Notes under the pieces: model-generated | The model's database searches: none | The model's input: only the letters and a program-made list of their open reading frames with translations | Told to the model about the DNA's origin: nothing | Part shown: positions 24,830 through 37,360 of the stretch, piece by piece | Numbering within the stretch: the first letter of the stretch is position 1 | Layout of the letters: every line of letters begins with the position of its first letter | Program-made: the position numbers and the translations under genes | Assembly (NCBI GenBank): GCA_030428395.1 | Contig: JAUIDW010000004.1 | Coordinates: forward strand, 1-63,270 | Direction of reading: 5' to 3' | DNA: 63,270 nt | Source: a bacterium | GTDB taxonomy: Bacteria; Planctomycetota; UBA1135; GCA-002686595

Positions 24830-26259
24830 GCGGCCTCTACTCGAACCGCAAGGAGGCGCTGCGCAAGCAGAAGCCGAAGCTGCCGGAGGCGGGCGGCCTG
24901 TTCCACCGCAGCGAGCTGCGCCGCCTGGTGGCCATGCTCGTGGCCGTGATCGTGATCGGCGCCGTCTCGATCAGCACGATCGTGCGGCGGGCGAACCGCG
25001 CGAGCGAAGGCGCGGACGCCGTCGGCCAGCCGGAGGTCCCCGAGGTCACCGACTCCGTCGTCGTCCTGCCGGACATCGACGTGGCGGCGCTCGACGCGCT
25101 GGTGGCGGACGCCACGCCCGAGCAGCGCGTGATCCTGGACCTGCCGGCCCTCGACTGGGCCTTCGACGCGACGCGCCTGCTGCGCGAGCCGCACTACCGC
25201 GCGCTCGAGCGCCGCATGCTCGACGCGGAGACCGTCGACGCCCTCCTGGCCGACCCGCCGGGCTTCCGCGCGCAGGCCTTCCGCGCCCGCGGCCGGCTCG
25301 AGGACGTGCGCTTCTACGAGGCCGTCGGCCGTCGCCCCGCGCACTTCCGCGCCGGGCTGCGGCTCGAGGACGGCGGGGGCGCGTGGATCGCCGTGCGCGA
25401 CGTGCCGGACTCCGGCTTCGCGGACGGGGACTTCGTCCGCGTCGACGGCCTGTTCGTGGAGCTGTTCCGCGACGAGGTCGGCGCTGGCTGGATCGAGCAG
25501 CCGCTGATCGTCGGCCGCGAGGCCGTCGCGTCCTACCCCGCGATCGCGCCGTCCGGCGCGTCGCCCGAGGAGCTGCTGGCGCCCGTGCTCGACGACACCG
25601 AGACCGAGGTCACCGGCCTGCCCTTCGACCCGTTCTGGCAGCTGATGGCGCTGACCGACCGCCTGGACGAGACCGACGTCGACTGGGAGTCGGCGCCGCT
25701 CGTGACCATGGACGTGATCAACGCGATCGCGGCGGACGGCGCGGCGTGGCGCGGCAAGGCCGTGCGCTTCCCCGCCTGCGAGGTGCTCGACTGCTGGGCC
25801 GTCGACCCCGGCGAGAACCCCGCGCGCATCGACGCGCTGACCGAGGGCTGGCTGGGCAACTGGACGTGGAAGGGCCCGACGCTCGTCGCCCGCTTCCAGT
25901 CGCCGGCCGCGTTCGGGCGCGACATCCACCGGCGCGACGTGGCCACCGCGCGGGGCTTCTTCCTGAAGAACCTCGCCTACGAGGCCAAGGACGGCTCCCT
26001 GGGGCTCGCGCCGTTCTTCGTGGTGCACTCCGCCGAGATCGTTCCGCCCGCGGAGAAGAGCGACGCGCTGCGCACGGTCACGCTGATCGTGTCGGCCAGC
26101 CTGCTGGGCCTGGGCGGTCTCGTCGCGGCGCTGCTCGTGCGCGACCGGCGCCGCTCGCGCGAGCTCCAGGCGGACCTGGTGCGGCGCCGCCGCGCGCGGC
26201 GCGAGCAGCGCCGCCGGGACGAGTCGCGCCCCGAGGACCCCGTCCCCGAGGGCTCGTGA
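24826..26259 (+). CDS. Membrane protein of unknown function with two spans
   Basis: I do not recognise this 477-residue protein. Visible features: a basic N-terminus (SGLYSNRKEALRKQKPK), a first membrane span at about 35-52 (LVAMLVAVIVIGAVSISTIV), a long extracytoplasmic region rich in Asp, Glu, Trp and Phe, and a second span near 415-437 (TVTLIVSASLLGLGGLVAAL) followed by a very basic tail (RRRSRELQADLVRRRR). Several short stretches such as RARGRLEDVRFYEAVG, FVRVDGLFVELFRDEVG and FFLKNLAYEAK suggest beta-rich OB-like modules, but this is a guess. Start and stop overlap the neighbours by GTGA at both ends, so it is obligately co-expressed with the peptidase C26 and aroB genes. Confidence 0.8.
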   Translation: MSGLYSNRKEALRKQKPKLPEAGGLFHRSELRRLVAMLVAVIVIGAVSISTIVRRANRASEGADAVGQPEVPEVTDSVVVLPDIDVAALDALVADATPEQRVILDLPALDWAFDATRLLREPHYRALERRMLDAETVDALLADPPGFRAQAFRARGRLEDVRFYEAVGRRPAHFRAGLRLEDGGGAWIAVRDVPDSGFADGDFVRVDGLFVELFRDEVGAGWIEQPLIVGREAVASYPAIAPSGASPEELLAPVLDDTETEVTGLPFDPFWQLMALTDRLDETDVDWESAPLVTMDVINAIAADGAAWRGKAVRFPACEVLDCWAVDPGENPARIDALTEGWLGNWTWKGPTLVARFQSPAAFGRDIHRRDVATARGFFLKNLAYEAKDGSLGLAPFFVVHSAEIVPPAEKSDALRTVTLIVSASLLGLGGLVAALLVRDRRRSRELQADLVRRRRARREQRRRDESRPEDPVPEGS

Positions 26260-27356
26260 CCCCCCCGAAGCGCCGCGCGGTCCCGGTCGCGACGGAGCCG
26301 GCGTACGAGGTCCGGATCGGGCCGGGGGTGCTGGACGAGCTGGGCGAGCACCTCGGCGACGAGCCCTGCGCGCTGATCGCCGACGCGCGCGCGCTGGAGC
26401 TGCACGGCGCCGCCCTGGACGCCGCGCCGGCGCTGCGGGACGCGCCGCGCCTGGCCGTGGGCCCGGGCGAGCGCGCCAAGCGCTTCGCCGAGCTCGAGCG
26501 CGCGCTCGACTTCCTGGCGGACGCGCGCCTCGACCGCCGCGCGACCGTCGTCGGGTTCGGCGGCGGCGCCGCCGGCGACCTCGCGGGCCTCGCCGCCTCC
26601 CTGTACATGCGCGGGGTCGACGTCGTGCAGGCGCCCACGACCCTGCTCGCCCAGGTCGACGCGTCCGTCGGCGGAAAGACCGCCGTCAACCTCGCCGCGG
26701 GCAAGAACCTGGCCGGGACGTTCCACCAGCCGCGCGCGGTGCTCGCCGACACGGCCACGCTGGCGACGCTGCCGAGCGACGAATGGCGCAGCGGCCTGGG
26801 CGAGGTGCTGAAGACGGCGGTGCTCACCGGGCCCGAGCTGCTCGGCTGGCTCGAGCAGCACGCCGACGCGCTGCGCCCCGACGACGCGGACCGCGCGGCC
26901 GAGGCCGTGGCGCAGTGCGTGCGCCACAAGGCCGCGGTCGTCGCCGCCGACGAGCGCGAGGCCGGCCGCCGCGCCGAGCTGAACCTCGGCCACACCTTCG
27001 CCCACGCCATCGAGCGCGCCGCCGGCTTCGGCCGCGTCCCCCACGGCGTCGCGGTCTCCGCCGGCCTCGGCCTGGCCCTCGCGGCGGCCCGCGCCGCGGG
27101 CGTCCTCGAGGACGAGGCCCTGCCCGCGCGCGTCGCCGACCTGCAGCGCCGCCTCGGCCTCCCCCGCGACCTCGCGGCCCTGAACGCGGACCTCGGCACC
27201 CCGCTCGACGGCGCGGCCCTGCTCGCCGCCCTCGCCCACGACAAGAAGGCCCTGCGCAGCGAGCCCCGCTTCGTCCTGCCGGTCCGCCCCGGCCAAGTCC
27301 GCCTCGGCGTGGCCCTCGACCCCGCCCTCGTGGCCCGCCTGCTCGGCGCGGCCTGA
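26256..27356 (+). CDS. aroB: 3-dehydroquinate synthase
   Basis: A 366-residue enzyme of the shikimate pathway that converts DAHP to 3-dehydroquinate using NAD and a divalent metal. The NAD-binding segment VVGFGGGAAGDLAGLAASLY and the substrate loop PTTLLAQVDASVGGKTAVN are complete, as is AAGKNLAGTFHQP. The metal ligands are present in SGLGEVLKTAV (Glu), LGHTFAHAIE (His) and PHGVAVSAG (His). Length matches the family. It is the last gene of the operon, with a GTG start in a GTGA overlap. No other aro gene is near. It ends 50 bp before the decayed aldo/keto reductase. Confidence 0.96.
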   Translation: MTPPKRRAVPVATEPAYEVRIGPGVLDELGEHLGDEPCALIADARALELHGAALDAAPALRDAPRLAVGPGERAKRFAELERALDFLADARLDRRATVVGFGGGAAGDLAGLAASLYMRGVDVVQAPTTLLAQVDASVGGKTAVNLAAGKNLAGTFHQPRAVLADTATLATLPSDEWRSGLGEVLKTAVLTGPELLGWLEQHADALRPDDADRAAEAVAQCVRHKAAVVAADEREAGRRAELNLGHTFAHAIERAAGFGRVPHGVAVSAGLGLALAAARAAGVLEDEALPARVADLQRRLGLPRDLAALNADLGTPLDGAALLAALAHDKKALRSEPRFVLPVRPGQVRLGVALDPALVARLLGAA

Positions 27357-27406
27357 TCCCGGCGTCCACACCCCCCCGCAGCTCCACGGAGCCGAGGAAC
27401 CGAGCC

Positions 27407-28288
27407 ATAAGCGAGCCGCACGCCCCTCCCGGCACCTTTGGGATCGGCGGCGAGCTCGAGGTCTCGCGCCTCGGCTACGGCGCGATGCGCCTCACCGGCC
27501 AGCCGGGCAACTTCGGGCCATACGCGGACTGGAAGGGCGGCAAGGCGCTGCTCCGCCGCGCGGTCGAGCTGGGCGTGGACTTCTTCGACACCGCGCTCCC
27601 CTACGGACCCCGCCACAGCGAGCGGCTCCTGGCGGAGGCCGTCGGCGACCGCCCGGTCGTGCTCGCCACGAAGGGCGGCGTCGACAAGCCCGAGCCGGGC
27701 AACATCGTCACGGACGGGCGGCCGGAGACGATCCGCCAGCATGTCGAGCGGAGCCTCTCCGCCCTGGGGCGCGACCGGATCTACCTGTACCAGCCCCACC
27801 GCGTCGACCCCCGCGTCCCTCTCGCCGAGACGGTCGGGGAGCTCGCGCGTCTGCGCGAGCAGGGCAAGGTCCGGTACCTCGGGCTCTCCAACGTCACGCT
27901 CGACTAGTACGAGCTGGCGAAGACGGTCACGTCGATCGAGTCGGTCCAGAACCGCTTCAACGTCACCGAGCGCGGCTCGCTAGACCTCGTGCGCGCCACG
28001 GCGGAGGACGGCGCCGCGTTCATTCCCTTCGGCCCGCTGGGCGCGAAGCCCATGGAGCCCGGCGCTCCACTCGCGGAAGCCTCGAGCACCCTCGCGAACC
28101 TGGCGCGCGAGGCGGCCGTCCGCACGGGTCAGCTGACCCTCGCGTGGCTGCTGTACGTGTCCCCCAACACGATCGTCATCCCCGCCACGACCCGCATCCC
28201 GCACCTCGAGGAGAACGTCGCCGCCCGCGACGTCCGCCTGGGCCCCGCCCAGATGGACCGCCTCGACGCGCTCGACGGCGCCGCCTGA
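27407..28288 (+). pseudogene. Aldo/keto reductase, disrupted by start loss and an in-frame TAG
   Basis: Continuous homology to NADP-dependent aldo/keto reductases runs through one frame for about 293 codons, but two lesions break it. Where a start is expected, eight bases after a Shine-Dalgarno-like GAGGAA (27394-27399), the codon is ATA instead of ATG. At 27905-27907 a TAG follows KVRYLGLSNVTLD, and the frame continues YELAKTVTSIESVQNRFNV, which is normal family sequence. Catalytic features are otherwise intact: FFDTALPYGP (Asp and Tyr), YQPHRVDP (His) and the NADP-site IPATTRIPHLEEN. Both changes are single-base events (ATG to ATA; CAG or GAG to TAG). Decay is the simplest reading. TAG readthrough with an ATA start, or sequencing errors, are less likely. 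Confidence 0.8.
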
Positions 28289-28437
28289 CCCGAACGAATC
28301 TGGCCCTGGACGGGCCGCGCGTGTCTCTGAGCTGCCAGGCACGCGGCCGAACCAGCGGCGACAGCACGGACTCGAGTGGATCGGGAGCGGGACGCCCTCG
28401 TGGGCAGCGCCCTCCGGCCAGGGGCCGACGAGATGCC

Positions 28438-29688
28438 TCAGCGCGGTCGGCTCGATCGCTTCCACGTGCGAATCGTCTTCATGCGACGCACGTCGAGCAG
28501 GTGTGCCTGGCCTTCGTGGGCCAGGTTCTCGGGATACGCTCGTTGCTCCGCTCCGCCGACCAGAGCGTGCGTGCGGTCCGCCGACAGCGATAGCGAGTGT
28601 CCCGTGCTCGTGAATCCGCCCGGCGGAGTCCAGGACGAGAGCAGGGTGCCCGCCTTCCCCGATATGAGATCAACGCGCGGGAGGGCGCACCATGGACCGG
28701 TCACCAGGACCTCCGGGACGCAGTCCCCGTCGGCGTCCGGTACGAAGGCGAGCGCCTGGCTGTAGTCGCGCTGGTCGAGCGAGCCGCCGTGGCCCACCTC
28801 GCGGTCCGGCCGCCCCTCCCACAACACGCGTGGCTGGTCGCTCACGTCGATTACCTGCAGCTTCCCGACTCCGGCGCGGTATCCGGGCCAGCCGACCGCC
28901 AGGTACGCGCCGAACTCGTCGCCCCAGGCCGCCGCACGCATCCGGGCTGCGGGACGAGGCGCCTCGTCGCCGGGACCGCCCGAAAACGTGACAGGGAAGG
29001 TCCTGTCGGGCTCGACGCCGTCCGCGTCGAACGGAACAGCGTGCAGATCGCCCTCGCGCCACCCGACACACCAGCCAACGGACGCTCCCCGGGGAAGCGC
29101 GGCGCATGCCACGGAGTCCAACTCGGGGTCCACGAGCTGGTCCCGTACGAGCTCACCGACCGCGGAGAAGCGCAGCCAGCGCAGTACGTCGCCGGACCGG
29201 ACGACCGCGTCCGCCCGTTCGCGGTGGACGACCGTGTCCTCGATCTCCTGCACGTCCGCGAGGCGCCGTTGCTCCTCGCCGTCCGGAAACGAGAGCACCC
29301 GCAGGCCTCCACCGGCCGGCGAGCCTCCGGGCGTGAAGTGCTGCGGGTCGAGGACGAGCAGTCGCTGCGCCCGTTCCAGCTCGAGGAGCGACCACGCCGG
29401 TCGCCGAACCCAGGTGAAGTCACGACCGAGTGGCTGCCCCACGCACAGCTCGGCCACGATCGCGTCGTCCTCGAAGAGCGCGATGGCCGATTCCTCCCGC
29501 GACGGCAGGGTCGAGGACCCCTCGCCCCGGAGCGTGCCGAGGTCCACCTGCGTCGCGAACCGGACGATGGTGCCGCGCGGCTCAAGCAGCTGGACGTGGC
29601 GGAGCTGCCCGAAACGGGCGTTCACGGGGTCAGGGAGCTGGAGGAGGAGGAGGAGGAGCAGAAGCGCAGGGGGCAACACGGTCGACAT
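28438..29688 (-). CDS. Secreted propeller-like protein of unknown function
   Basis: A 416-residue exported protein. The signal peptide has an unusually pure poly-Leu core (MSTVLPPALLLLLLLLQLPD) ending near VNA, encoded by a CTC triplet run. A longer start ten codons upstream (MPKATPDTQ) is possible. The body contains repeated WD/FG-GAP-like blade phrases such as LLVLDPQHFTPGG, AAWGDEFGAYLAVGWPGY, LQVIDVSDQPRVLWEG, and one Ca2+-binding-like loop DADGDCVPEVLVTGP. This suggests a beta-propeller that binds something outside the cell, but I do not recognise a specific family. Codon usage is less G/C-biased than in neighbouring genes. It stands alone between the reductase pseudogene (convergent) and the GH113-like gene on the same strand. 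Confidence 0.7.
   Translation of the reverse strand: MSTVLPPALLLLLLLLQLPDPVNARFGQLRHVQLLEPRGTIVRFATQVDLGTLRGEGSSTLPSREESAIALFEDDAIVAELCVGQPLGRDFTWVRRPAWSLLELERAQRLLVLDPQHFTPGGSPAGGGLRVLSFPDGEEQRRLADVQEIEDTVVHRERADAVVRSGDVLRWLRFSAVGELVRDQLVDPELDSVACAALPRGASVGWCVGWREGDLHAVPFDADGVEPDRTFPVTFSGGPGDEAPRPAARMRAAAWGDEFGAYLAVGWPGYRAGVGKLQVIDVSDQPRVLWEGRPDREVGHGGSLDQRDYSQALAFVPDADGDCVPEVLVTGPWCALPRVDLISGKAGTLLSSWTPPGGFTSTGHSLSLSADRTHALVGGAEQRAYPENLAHEGQAHLLDVRRMKTIRTWKRSSRPR
29641..29658. repeat. Six-copy GAG/CTC trinucleotide run in a signal peptide
   Basis: Six consecutive GAG triplets on the plus strand (CTC on the coding minus strand) encode part of the eight-Leu signal-peptide core of the secreted propeller protein. 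Slippage here would change the hydrophobic core length without shifting frame. Confidence 0.8.
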
Positions 29689-29943
29689 CCGCTGGGTGTC
29701 CGGGGTCGCCTTGGGCAATGGGCCCTACCGACGGGATCGCCAGGAGCGAGCTTATGCGGCAGGTGCCGCGAACTCCGGATCCGATTCGGGTCGCGGCGGG
29801 CGCGTCGGGGGCGCTGCCCCACAACAGGCCGCGGGGTCGCGTCGGCACGGAGGCGGGGACCGAGCTGGTAGCCGGGGCCGCAGAGGCCCTGTTCGGGACT
29901 GGACGGACCATCGGCGGGCGAGCAGCCCCCGAAGCCGGGTCGG

Positions 29944-31026
29944 CTAGCGCGCCCCTGGCGCTGTCCCGCCTCGGTCGGCCGCGCGCAGCTGGCCCAGCAG
30001 GCGGCGCCAGACCTCCTCGGCCGGCTTGCCGCGGGCGGTGTACGTGCGGTCGTCGGGGCCGCCGCGGCCCCACCAGTCGTAGAGGAAGAGGCCGCCGAGG
30101 CTCGGCACCGGGTGGCCGTCGGGCAGGAAGACCTCGGCGAAGGCCTCGAAGGCGCGGCGCTGCAGGTCGGGGTCGGCGGGGGCGTCGCGCGTGTAGTCCC
30201 ACGGGGCGGCGGCGCCGCCGCGCAGGCTGGGGACGCCGACCTCGGTCAGGACGACGGGCAGGTGCGAGCGGGCGCCGAGTCGCCGCGCCTCGCCCAGCGC
30301 GCGCCGCCAGCCGCGCGCCAGGTCGGCGACGGTCGGGTCCGGCTCGGGCGACAGGCGGAAGTACGCGGTCATGCCGGCGAAGTCGAGCGCGTCCCAGAAG
30401 CGGATCGCGTCGAAGTGGTCCCAGTTGGCCGAGTACGTCAGCCGCCCGGGGAAGCGCGCGCGGGTCGCGGCGACGAGCGCGCGCCAGCGCGCCTCCTCGC
30501 GCTCGAGGCTGGCGAGCTCCGAGCCGACCGCGAGCGCCGCGGCGCCCTCCGCGCGACCGACCTCGGCGAGGCCGCCGACGAGCTCGCCGTAGGACGCCCA
30601 CCACGCGTCGGGGTTCGCGGGGCGCAGGCTGCCGCGCCAGTCGTCGGGGCCGGCGCGCGCCAGCAGCACGACGGGCATCAGCAGCACCTCGAGGCCGAGC
30701 TCGCGCGCGCGCCGTACCGTGGCTGCGACGCGCTCGTCGGGCGGGGTGCGCGGCGACGTGCGCGGCACGTGGCTGGCCTCCGCGTCGAGCTGCTCGGTGG
30801 CCACGACGAGCAAGACCCAGTCCGCGCCGAGCGCACGGATCTCGCGCAGCTCGCGGTCGTAGCGCCGCCGCGGGTCGCGGTGGTGCATGGGCAGCGCGAC
30901 ACCGGCGAGCGGCCGGACGAGGTCCGCCGGTCCGCCCCGCGCCGGGCCGCGGGCGGCGCGCGGCCCGAGCGCCGCGGCCGCGATCGCGAGCAGCGCGCGG
31001 CGGGAGAGGGACGCCTGGCTCGACAC
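29944..31026 (-). CDS. Tat-exported GH113-like glycoside hydrolase (TIM barrel)
   Basis: A 360-residue protein with a twin-arginine-type leader (SLSRRALLAIAAAALG). The mature part begins with GVALPMHHRDPRRRYDRELR and EIRALGADWVLLVVATEQLD, the opening of GH113-like TIM barrels (family of endo-beta-mannanases). The expected acid/base and nucleophile regions are visible as AALAVGSELASLER and VVLTEVGVPS, with TYSANWDHFDAIRFWDALDF and AGMTAYFRLS between them. Substrate is a beta-glycan by analogy only. The GTG start is fixed by the -10-like TAGGAT and six-base GGGCGC spacer directly upstream on this strand, which predict a leaderless mRNA. It is divergent from the membrane protein gene at 31273. 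Confidence 0.75.
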   Translation of the reverse strand: MSSQASLSRRALLAIAAAALGPRAARGPARGGPADLVRPLAGVALPMHHRDPRRRYDRELREIRALGADWVLLVVATEQLDAEASHVPRTSPRTPPDERVAATVRRARELGLEVLLMPVVLLARAGPDDWRGSLRPANPDAWWASYGELVGGLAEVGRAEGAAALAVGSELASLEREEARWRALVAATRARFPGRLTYSANWDHFDAIRFWDALDFAGMTAYFRLSPEPDPTVADLARGWRRALGEARRLGARSHLPVVLTEVGVPSLRGGAAAPWDYTRDAPADPDLQRRAFEAFAEVFLPDGHPVPSLGGLFLYDWWGRGGPDDRTYTARGKPAEEVWRRLLGQLRAADRGGTAPGAR

Positions 31027-31038
31027 GCGCCCATCCTA
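31027..31038 (-). promoter_or_regulatory. Leaderless-type -10 element of the GH113-like gene
   Basis: On the minus strand TAGGAT (31038-31033) is followed by GGGCGC (31032-31027) and then the GTG start at 31026. Same spacing and same spacer sequence as two plus-strand genes (8047 and 24071). No clear -35. Confidence 0.5.
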
Positions 31039-31214
31039 GGGCGGGCGCGCCGGATCCCGGGAGTCCGCCCGGCCGGGGGAGAGCGGCGGGCTCGCACGGT
31101 CCCGGGTCCTCGACCCACGCCCGGGCGACCGGCCGCGGGTCCGGGAGCGGGAAGGGTTTTCCGGTAGCCGGTCGCGGGGCGAGCTCGAAAGCGATTTCCT
31201 CCCCACGGGCCCCA

Positions 31215-31243
31215 TTGCGGGTTCGGGGGGTCGCGTCGACAAT
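31215..31243 (+). promoter_or_regulatory. Promoter of the membrane protein/SGNH operon
   Basis: TTGCGG (31215-31220), a 17-bp spacer, then GACAAT (31238-31243). Predicted start near 31250, giving a leader of about 23 nt to the GTG at 31273. The -10 is identical to that of the sigma gene at 8035. Confidence 0.55.
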
Positions 31244-31272
31244 CTGCCGTTCGGGACGGACTGGCGTCCCTC

Positions 31273-32901
31273 GTGGTGGGAAGGACCGACACCCTGGCCG
31301 AGCGCCAGGTCGTGACCGCATTGTCGCGGCCCGACCTGGCGGATCCGTTCGGCCCGGTACCGCTGCCGAAGAGTCGCGAGGACCTCGCGGACGACCGGCG
31401 GCGAGACCGGGCCGTGGGCACGTTGCAGGCCGCCGCTCTCGGCGGACTGCTCGCGGTGTGCGCGCTGGCGCTGCCCACGCAGCGCGTGCAGGACGGCGCG
31501 CTCGCGTTCGTGCAGGCCACGTCCGGCGGGGCGTGGGTGCACCCTCACCTCGCGCTGATGCCGCTCGCGCGGCTGCTGGCCGAGGGGCTCGGCGCGGAGC
31601 GCGCGTGGTACGTGCTGTCCGCCCTGTGCGCCGGCGCGGCGCTGCCCTTCACCGCGGCGACGCTGCTCGCCCTCGGGATCGGGAGGATGCGCGCGCTGGC
31701 CGCCGCAGGGATCGCGTTCCTGACCCCGGCGGCACTGCTGGCGGCGACCACGCCCGGGCCCTACGGGCCGGCGCTGCTGGGCGCGGCGATCGCGGCGTTC
31801 GGGGCCGCCGGACGCGAGGGCCTCTCGCCGGCGCGCCACGCGCGTCGCGCGGCCCTCGGCTGGGTGGTCGCCTGCACCCTGTTCCTCGGACACGCCCTGC
31901 TCCTGCCCGCGGTCGTCGCCGCCGTGACGCTGCGCGGGGGGGCCCCCTCCGGGCGCAAGGAGCGCGAGGTGGCCTCCGCGGAGCGCGCGACCGTCCTCGG
32001 CTGGCTCGCGGCCGCGCCCGCGCTGCTGCTCGCCCTGCTGCTGCTGGGCGACCTCGTGCCGGCGCGCGCGTCGGGCGGGGACTTCCTGCGCGCCGCGCTC
32101 GCGGCGGTGCTCGGCGGCGACGGGACGCCCGCGCTGCGCCCCATCCGGACCACGGTCGCCCTCGCGCTCGGGCTGGGGCCGGCGCTGCTCGGCCTGGGCG
32201 CGCTGTGCTTCCCGCAGGGCAAGGACCGGCGCACGGCGCTCTTCGCGGCGCTCTGGGCCGCCGGCGCCCTCGCCCCGCAGGTCCTGCACGGCCCCGCGCC
32301 GTTCGGGCTGACCGCGGTCGGCCTGCTGCCGCTGGCGGCCCTCGGCTTCGCCCTGGGCCTGCGCCGCCTCGCGGCGGACGCGGCGACGTCGCGCGCGGCC
32401 CTCCTGGCGGCGCTCGGGGTGGTGGTCGTGGTCGGCTTCCGCACCGTCCACCACCGCGCGGACCCCGACCGCGCCTGGTCGGAGCGCGCCGCGGGCCTGC
32501 TGTCGGGCGACGACGTCTTCCTGTCGCGCGACGCGAACCACCTGTACATCGCCGCCGAGCGCTTCGGCGTCGAGGCCCTCGACCTGCGCGAGCCCGTCGA
32601 GCTGGCCCAGCGCTACCGCGACGCGTACTGGAGCACCCTGGCGCAGCGCGTGGCGGACGCCCACTCCGAGGGCCGCCGGATCGTCACCGACGTCGGGCCC
32701 CGCGGGTCGCTCACCGCCATCCGCGAGTTCCCGTTCCGCAAGGAGCTGCACCGCCTGGGCCTGCGCGCGCCGCTGGTCCAGCTCGAGCAGCTCGCGGCCG
32801 AGGCGCGCCAGGACCGCTACCGCGCCGTGCAGGAGCGCGACCTGTTCCCCGGGGAGATCGAGGAGGCCTCGATCGACCCCGGCGGCGCCCCCGCGCCGTG
32901 A
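31273..32901 (+). CDS. Polytopic membrane protein, possible glycosyltransferase-like
   Basis: A 542-residue membrane protein with a soluble N-terminus of about 45 residues, then eight to ten hydrophobic segments between about 48 and 385 (for example [50 protein letters not shown]-type stretches), and a soluble C-terminal domain of about 140 residues ([40 protein letters not shown]). The layout resembles the PMT/GT39-like or Wzy-like membrane proteins that handle lipid-linked sugars, but no diagnostic motif is certain. The stop overlaps the GTG of the SGNH hydrolase gene, so the two are a coupled pair probably acting on a surface glycan. The first of two adjacent GTG codons was taken as start. 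Confidence 0.75.
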   Translation: MVGRTDTLAERQVVTALSRPDLADPFGPVPLPKSREDLADDRRRDRAVGTLQAAALGGLLAVCALALPTQRVQDGALAFVQATSGGAWVHPHLALMPLARLLAEGLGAERAWYVLSALCAGAALPFTAATLLALGIGRMRALAAAGIAFLTPAALLAATTPGPYGPALLGAAIAAFGAAGREGLSPARHARRAALGWVVACTLFLGHALLLPAVVAAVTLRGGAPSGRKEREVASAERATVLGWLAAAPALLLALLLLGDLVPARASGGDFLRAALAAVLGGDGTPALRPIRTTVALALGLGPALLGLGALCFPQGKDRRTALFAALWAAGALAPQVLHGPAPFGLTAVGLLPLAALGFALGLRRLAADAATSRAALLAALGVVVVVGFRTVHHRADPDRAWSERAAGLLSGDDVFLSRDANHLYIAAERFGVEALDLREPVELAQRYRDAYWSTLAQRVADAHSEGRRIVTDVGPRGSLTAIREFPFRKELHRLGLRAPLVQLEQLAAEARQDRYRAVQERDLFPGEIEEASIDPGGAPAP

Positions 32902-33926
32902 GCACGGCCGCGTGGCTCGCCGCCACGGCCCTGGTGGCGCTGGGCGTCGCCGGGGCGGTCCTCGTGTCGCGGCGCGTGTGGACGCGCCCGTCGCGCCTGC
33001 GCCGGTGGGCCGGGCGGGCGACGGTCGGCGCCTGCACCCTCGCCGTCGCGTTCCTGGCGTGCGAGGCGTACTTCAAGTTCCTCTGGCTGGAGCCCGACGG
33101 GTTCGGCGTGTCGCTGCACACGCGGCTGTGGGCGCGCAGGTACCTGCACCCGCGCAACTCGCTGGGCTACCGCGACGTCGAGCACGACGCCGCGTCGCTC
33201 GAGGGCAAGCGCGTCCTGTTCGTGGTCGGCGACTCGTTCGTCGAGGGCGCCGGGCTGCGCGACTACCGGCGCCGGACGTCGAACGTCCTCGCCCGCCGGC
33301 TCGGGCCCGCGTGGGCCGTCGTGAACATTGCCCAGGGGGGCTGGGGCACGTTCCAGGAGCACGCCGCGATGGTGCGCTACCCGCGGCGGCCCGGCGCGGT
33401 GGTCCTCGTCTACTACGTGAACGACGTGCTCCCGGCGGCGGCGGAGCAGGGGCTGCCACTGGAGGTGCCGCCCACGCGCGGGTGGGTGCGCGCCGTCGCG
33501 GGCAGCTCCTACTTCCTCGACTTCCTGTACTGGCGCCTCTACCGCCTGCGGCTCGACGAGGGCGCCCTGCTGGAGCACCTGGAGACGTGCTTCGACGACC
33601 CGGACGTCCTGCGGGCGCACCTGGCGGAGCTCGACGCGCTGGTGCGCTGGGTCGAGGCGCGGGAGGCCGAGCTGCACGTGGTCGTCTTCCCGCACCTCGT
33701 CGCGCTGGAGCGGACGCGGCGCCTGACCGACCGGGTCGTGCGGTTCCTGACCGACCGCGGCGTGGACGTGCTCGACATGGGCGCGCGGCTGCAGGGCCGC
33801 GACCCCGCCGAGCTCGTGGTCGGAAGGTTCGACAGCCACCCCGGCGAGGAGCTGAACGAGGAGGTCGCCGAGCTCCTGCTGGAGCGCCTGAGCGCACCGG
33901 GCGACGACCGCCGCGGCGCGCGCTGA
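32898..33926 (+). CDS. Membrane-anchored SGNH/GDSL hydrolase
   Basis: A 342-residue protein with two N-terminal hydrophobic segments ([20 protein letters not shown] and [19 protein letters not shown]) and an extracytoplasmic SGNH hydrolase domain. The nucleophile Ser is in [13 protein letters not shown], the block II Gly region is near [12 protein letters not shown], the Asn is in YYVNDVLP, and the Asp/His pair is in [19 protein letters not shown]. The fold suits esterase or acyltransferase activity on carbohydrates. It overlaps the upstream membrane protein gene by GTGA. Together with the AlgI/AlgJ pair at 18.6-21.7 kb it gives the window two separate glycan-acylation-type cassettes. Confidence 0.85.
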   Translation: MSTAAWLAATALVALGVAGAVLVSRRVWTRPSRLRRWAGRATVGACTLAVAFLACEAYFKFLWLEPDGFGVSLHTRLWARRYLHPRNSLGYRDVEHDAASLEGKRVLFVVGDSFVEGAGLRDYRRRTSNVLARRLGPAWAVVNIAQGGWGTFQEHAAMVRYPRRPGAVVLVYYVNDVLPAAAEQGLPLEVPPTRGWVRAVAGSSYFLDFLYWRLYRLRLDEGALLEHLETCFDDPDVLRAHLAELDALVRWVEAREAELHVVVFPHLVALERTRRLTDRVVRFLTDRGVDVLDMGARLQGRDPAELVVGRFDSHPGEELNEEVAELLLERLSAPGDDRRGAR

Positions 33927-34001
33927 GCGGACGCGGACGGCCCGGCCGCCCGCGGCGCGGGAACGCGCTCCGCGCCGCCGCCGGGCGCGTCCGGCGCGCG
34001 G

Positions 34002-34030
34002 TCGACACTGCCGGGGCGGTGTGGTTTACT
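34002..34030 (+). promoter_or_regulatory. Promoter of carB
   Basis: TCGACA (34002-34007), a 17-bp spacer, then TTTACT (34025-34030). Start near 34037 gives a leader of about 72 nt before the ATG at 34109. No PyrR-type or other attenuator structure was recognised in the leader. Confidence 0.5.
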
Positions 34031-34108
34031 TGCGCAGTTTCGGGCCGGGCCCCGGCGTCCGAACAGCCCCTCGCCGCCTCCCCCCACGCTCCGCCCCCCC
34101 GCCGTTCC

Positions 34109-37360
<3,252 letters not shown>

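Noticed and set aside
27905-27907. Selenocysteine or pyrrolysine recoding at the reductase stop
   Set aside because: The codon is TAG, so not selenocysteine; homologues have an ordinary residue here and the start codon is also lost, so decay is simpler.
28289-28437. Possible tRNA or small RNA after the reductase pseudogene
   Set aside because: No cloverleaf, no TTCRA arm and no promoter or terminator were found.
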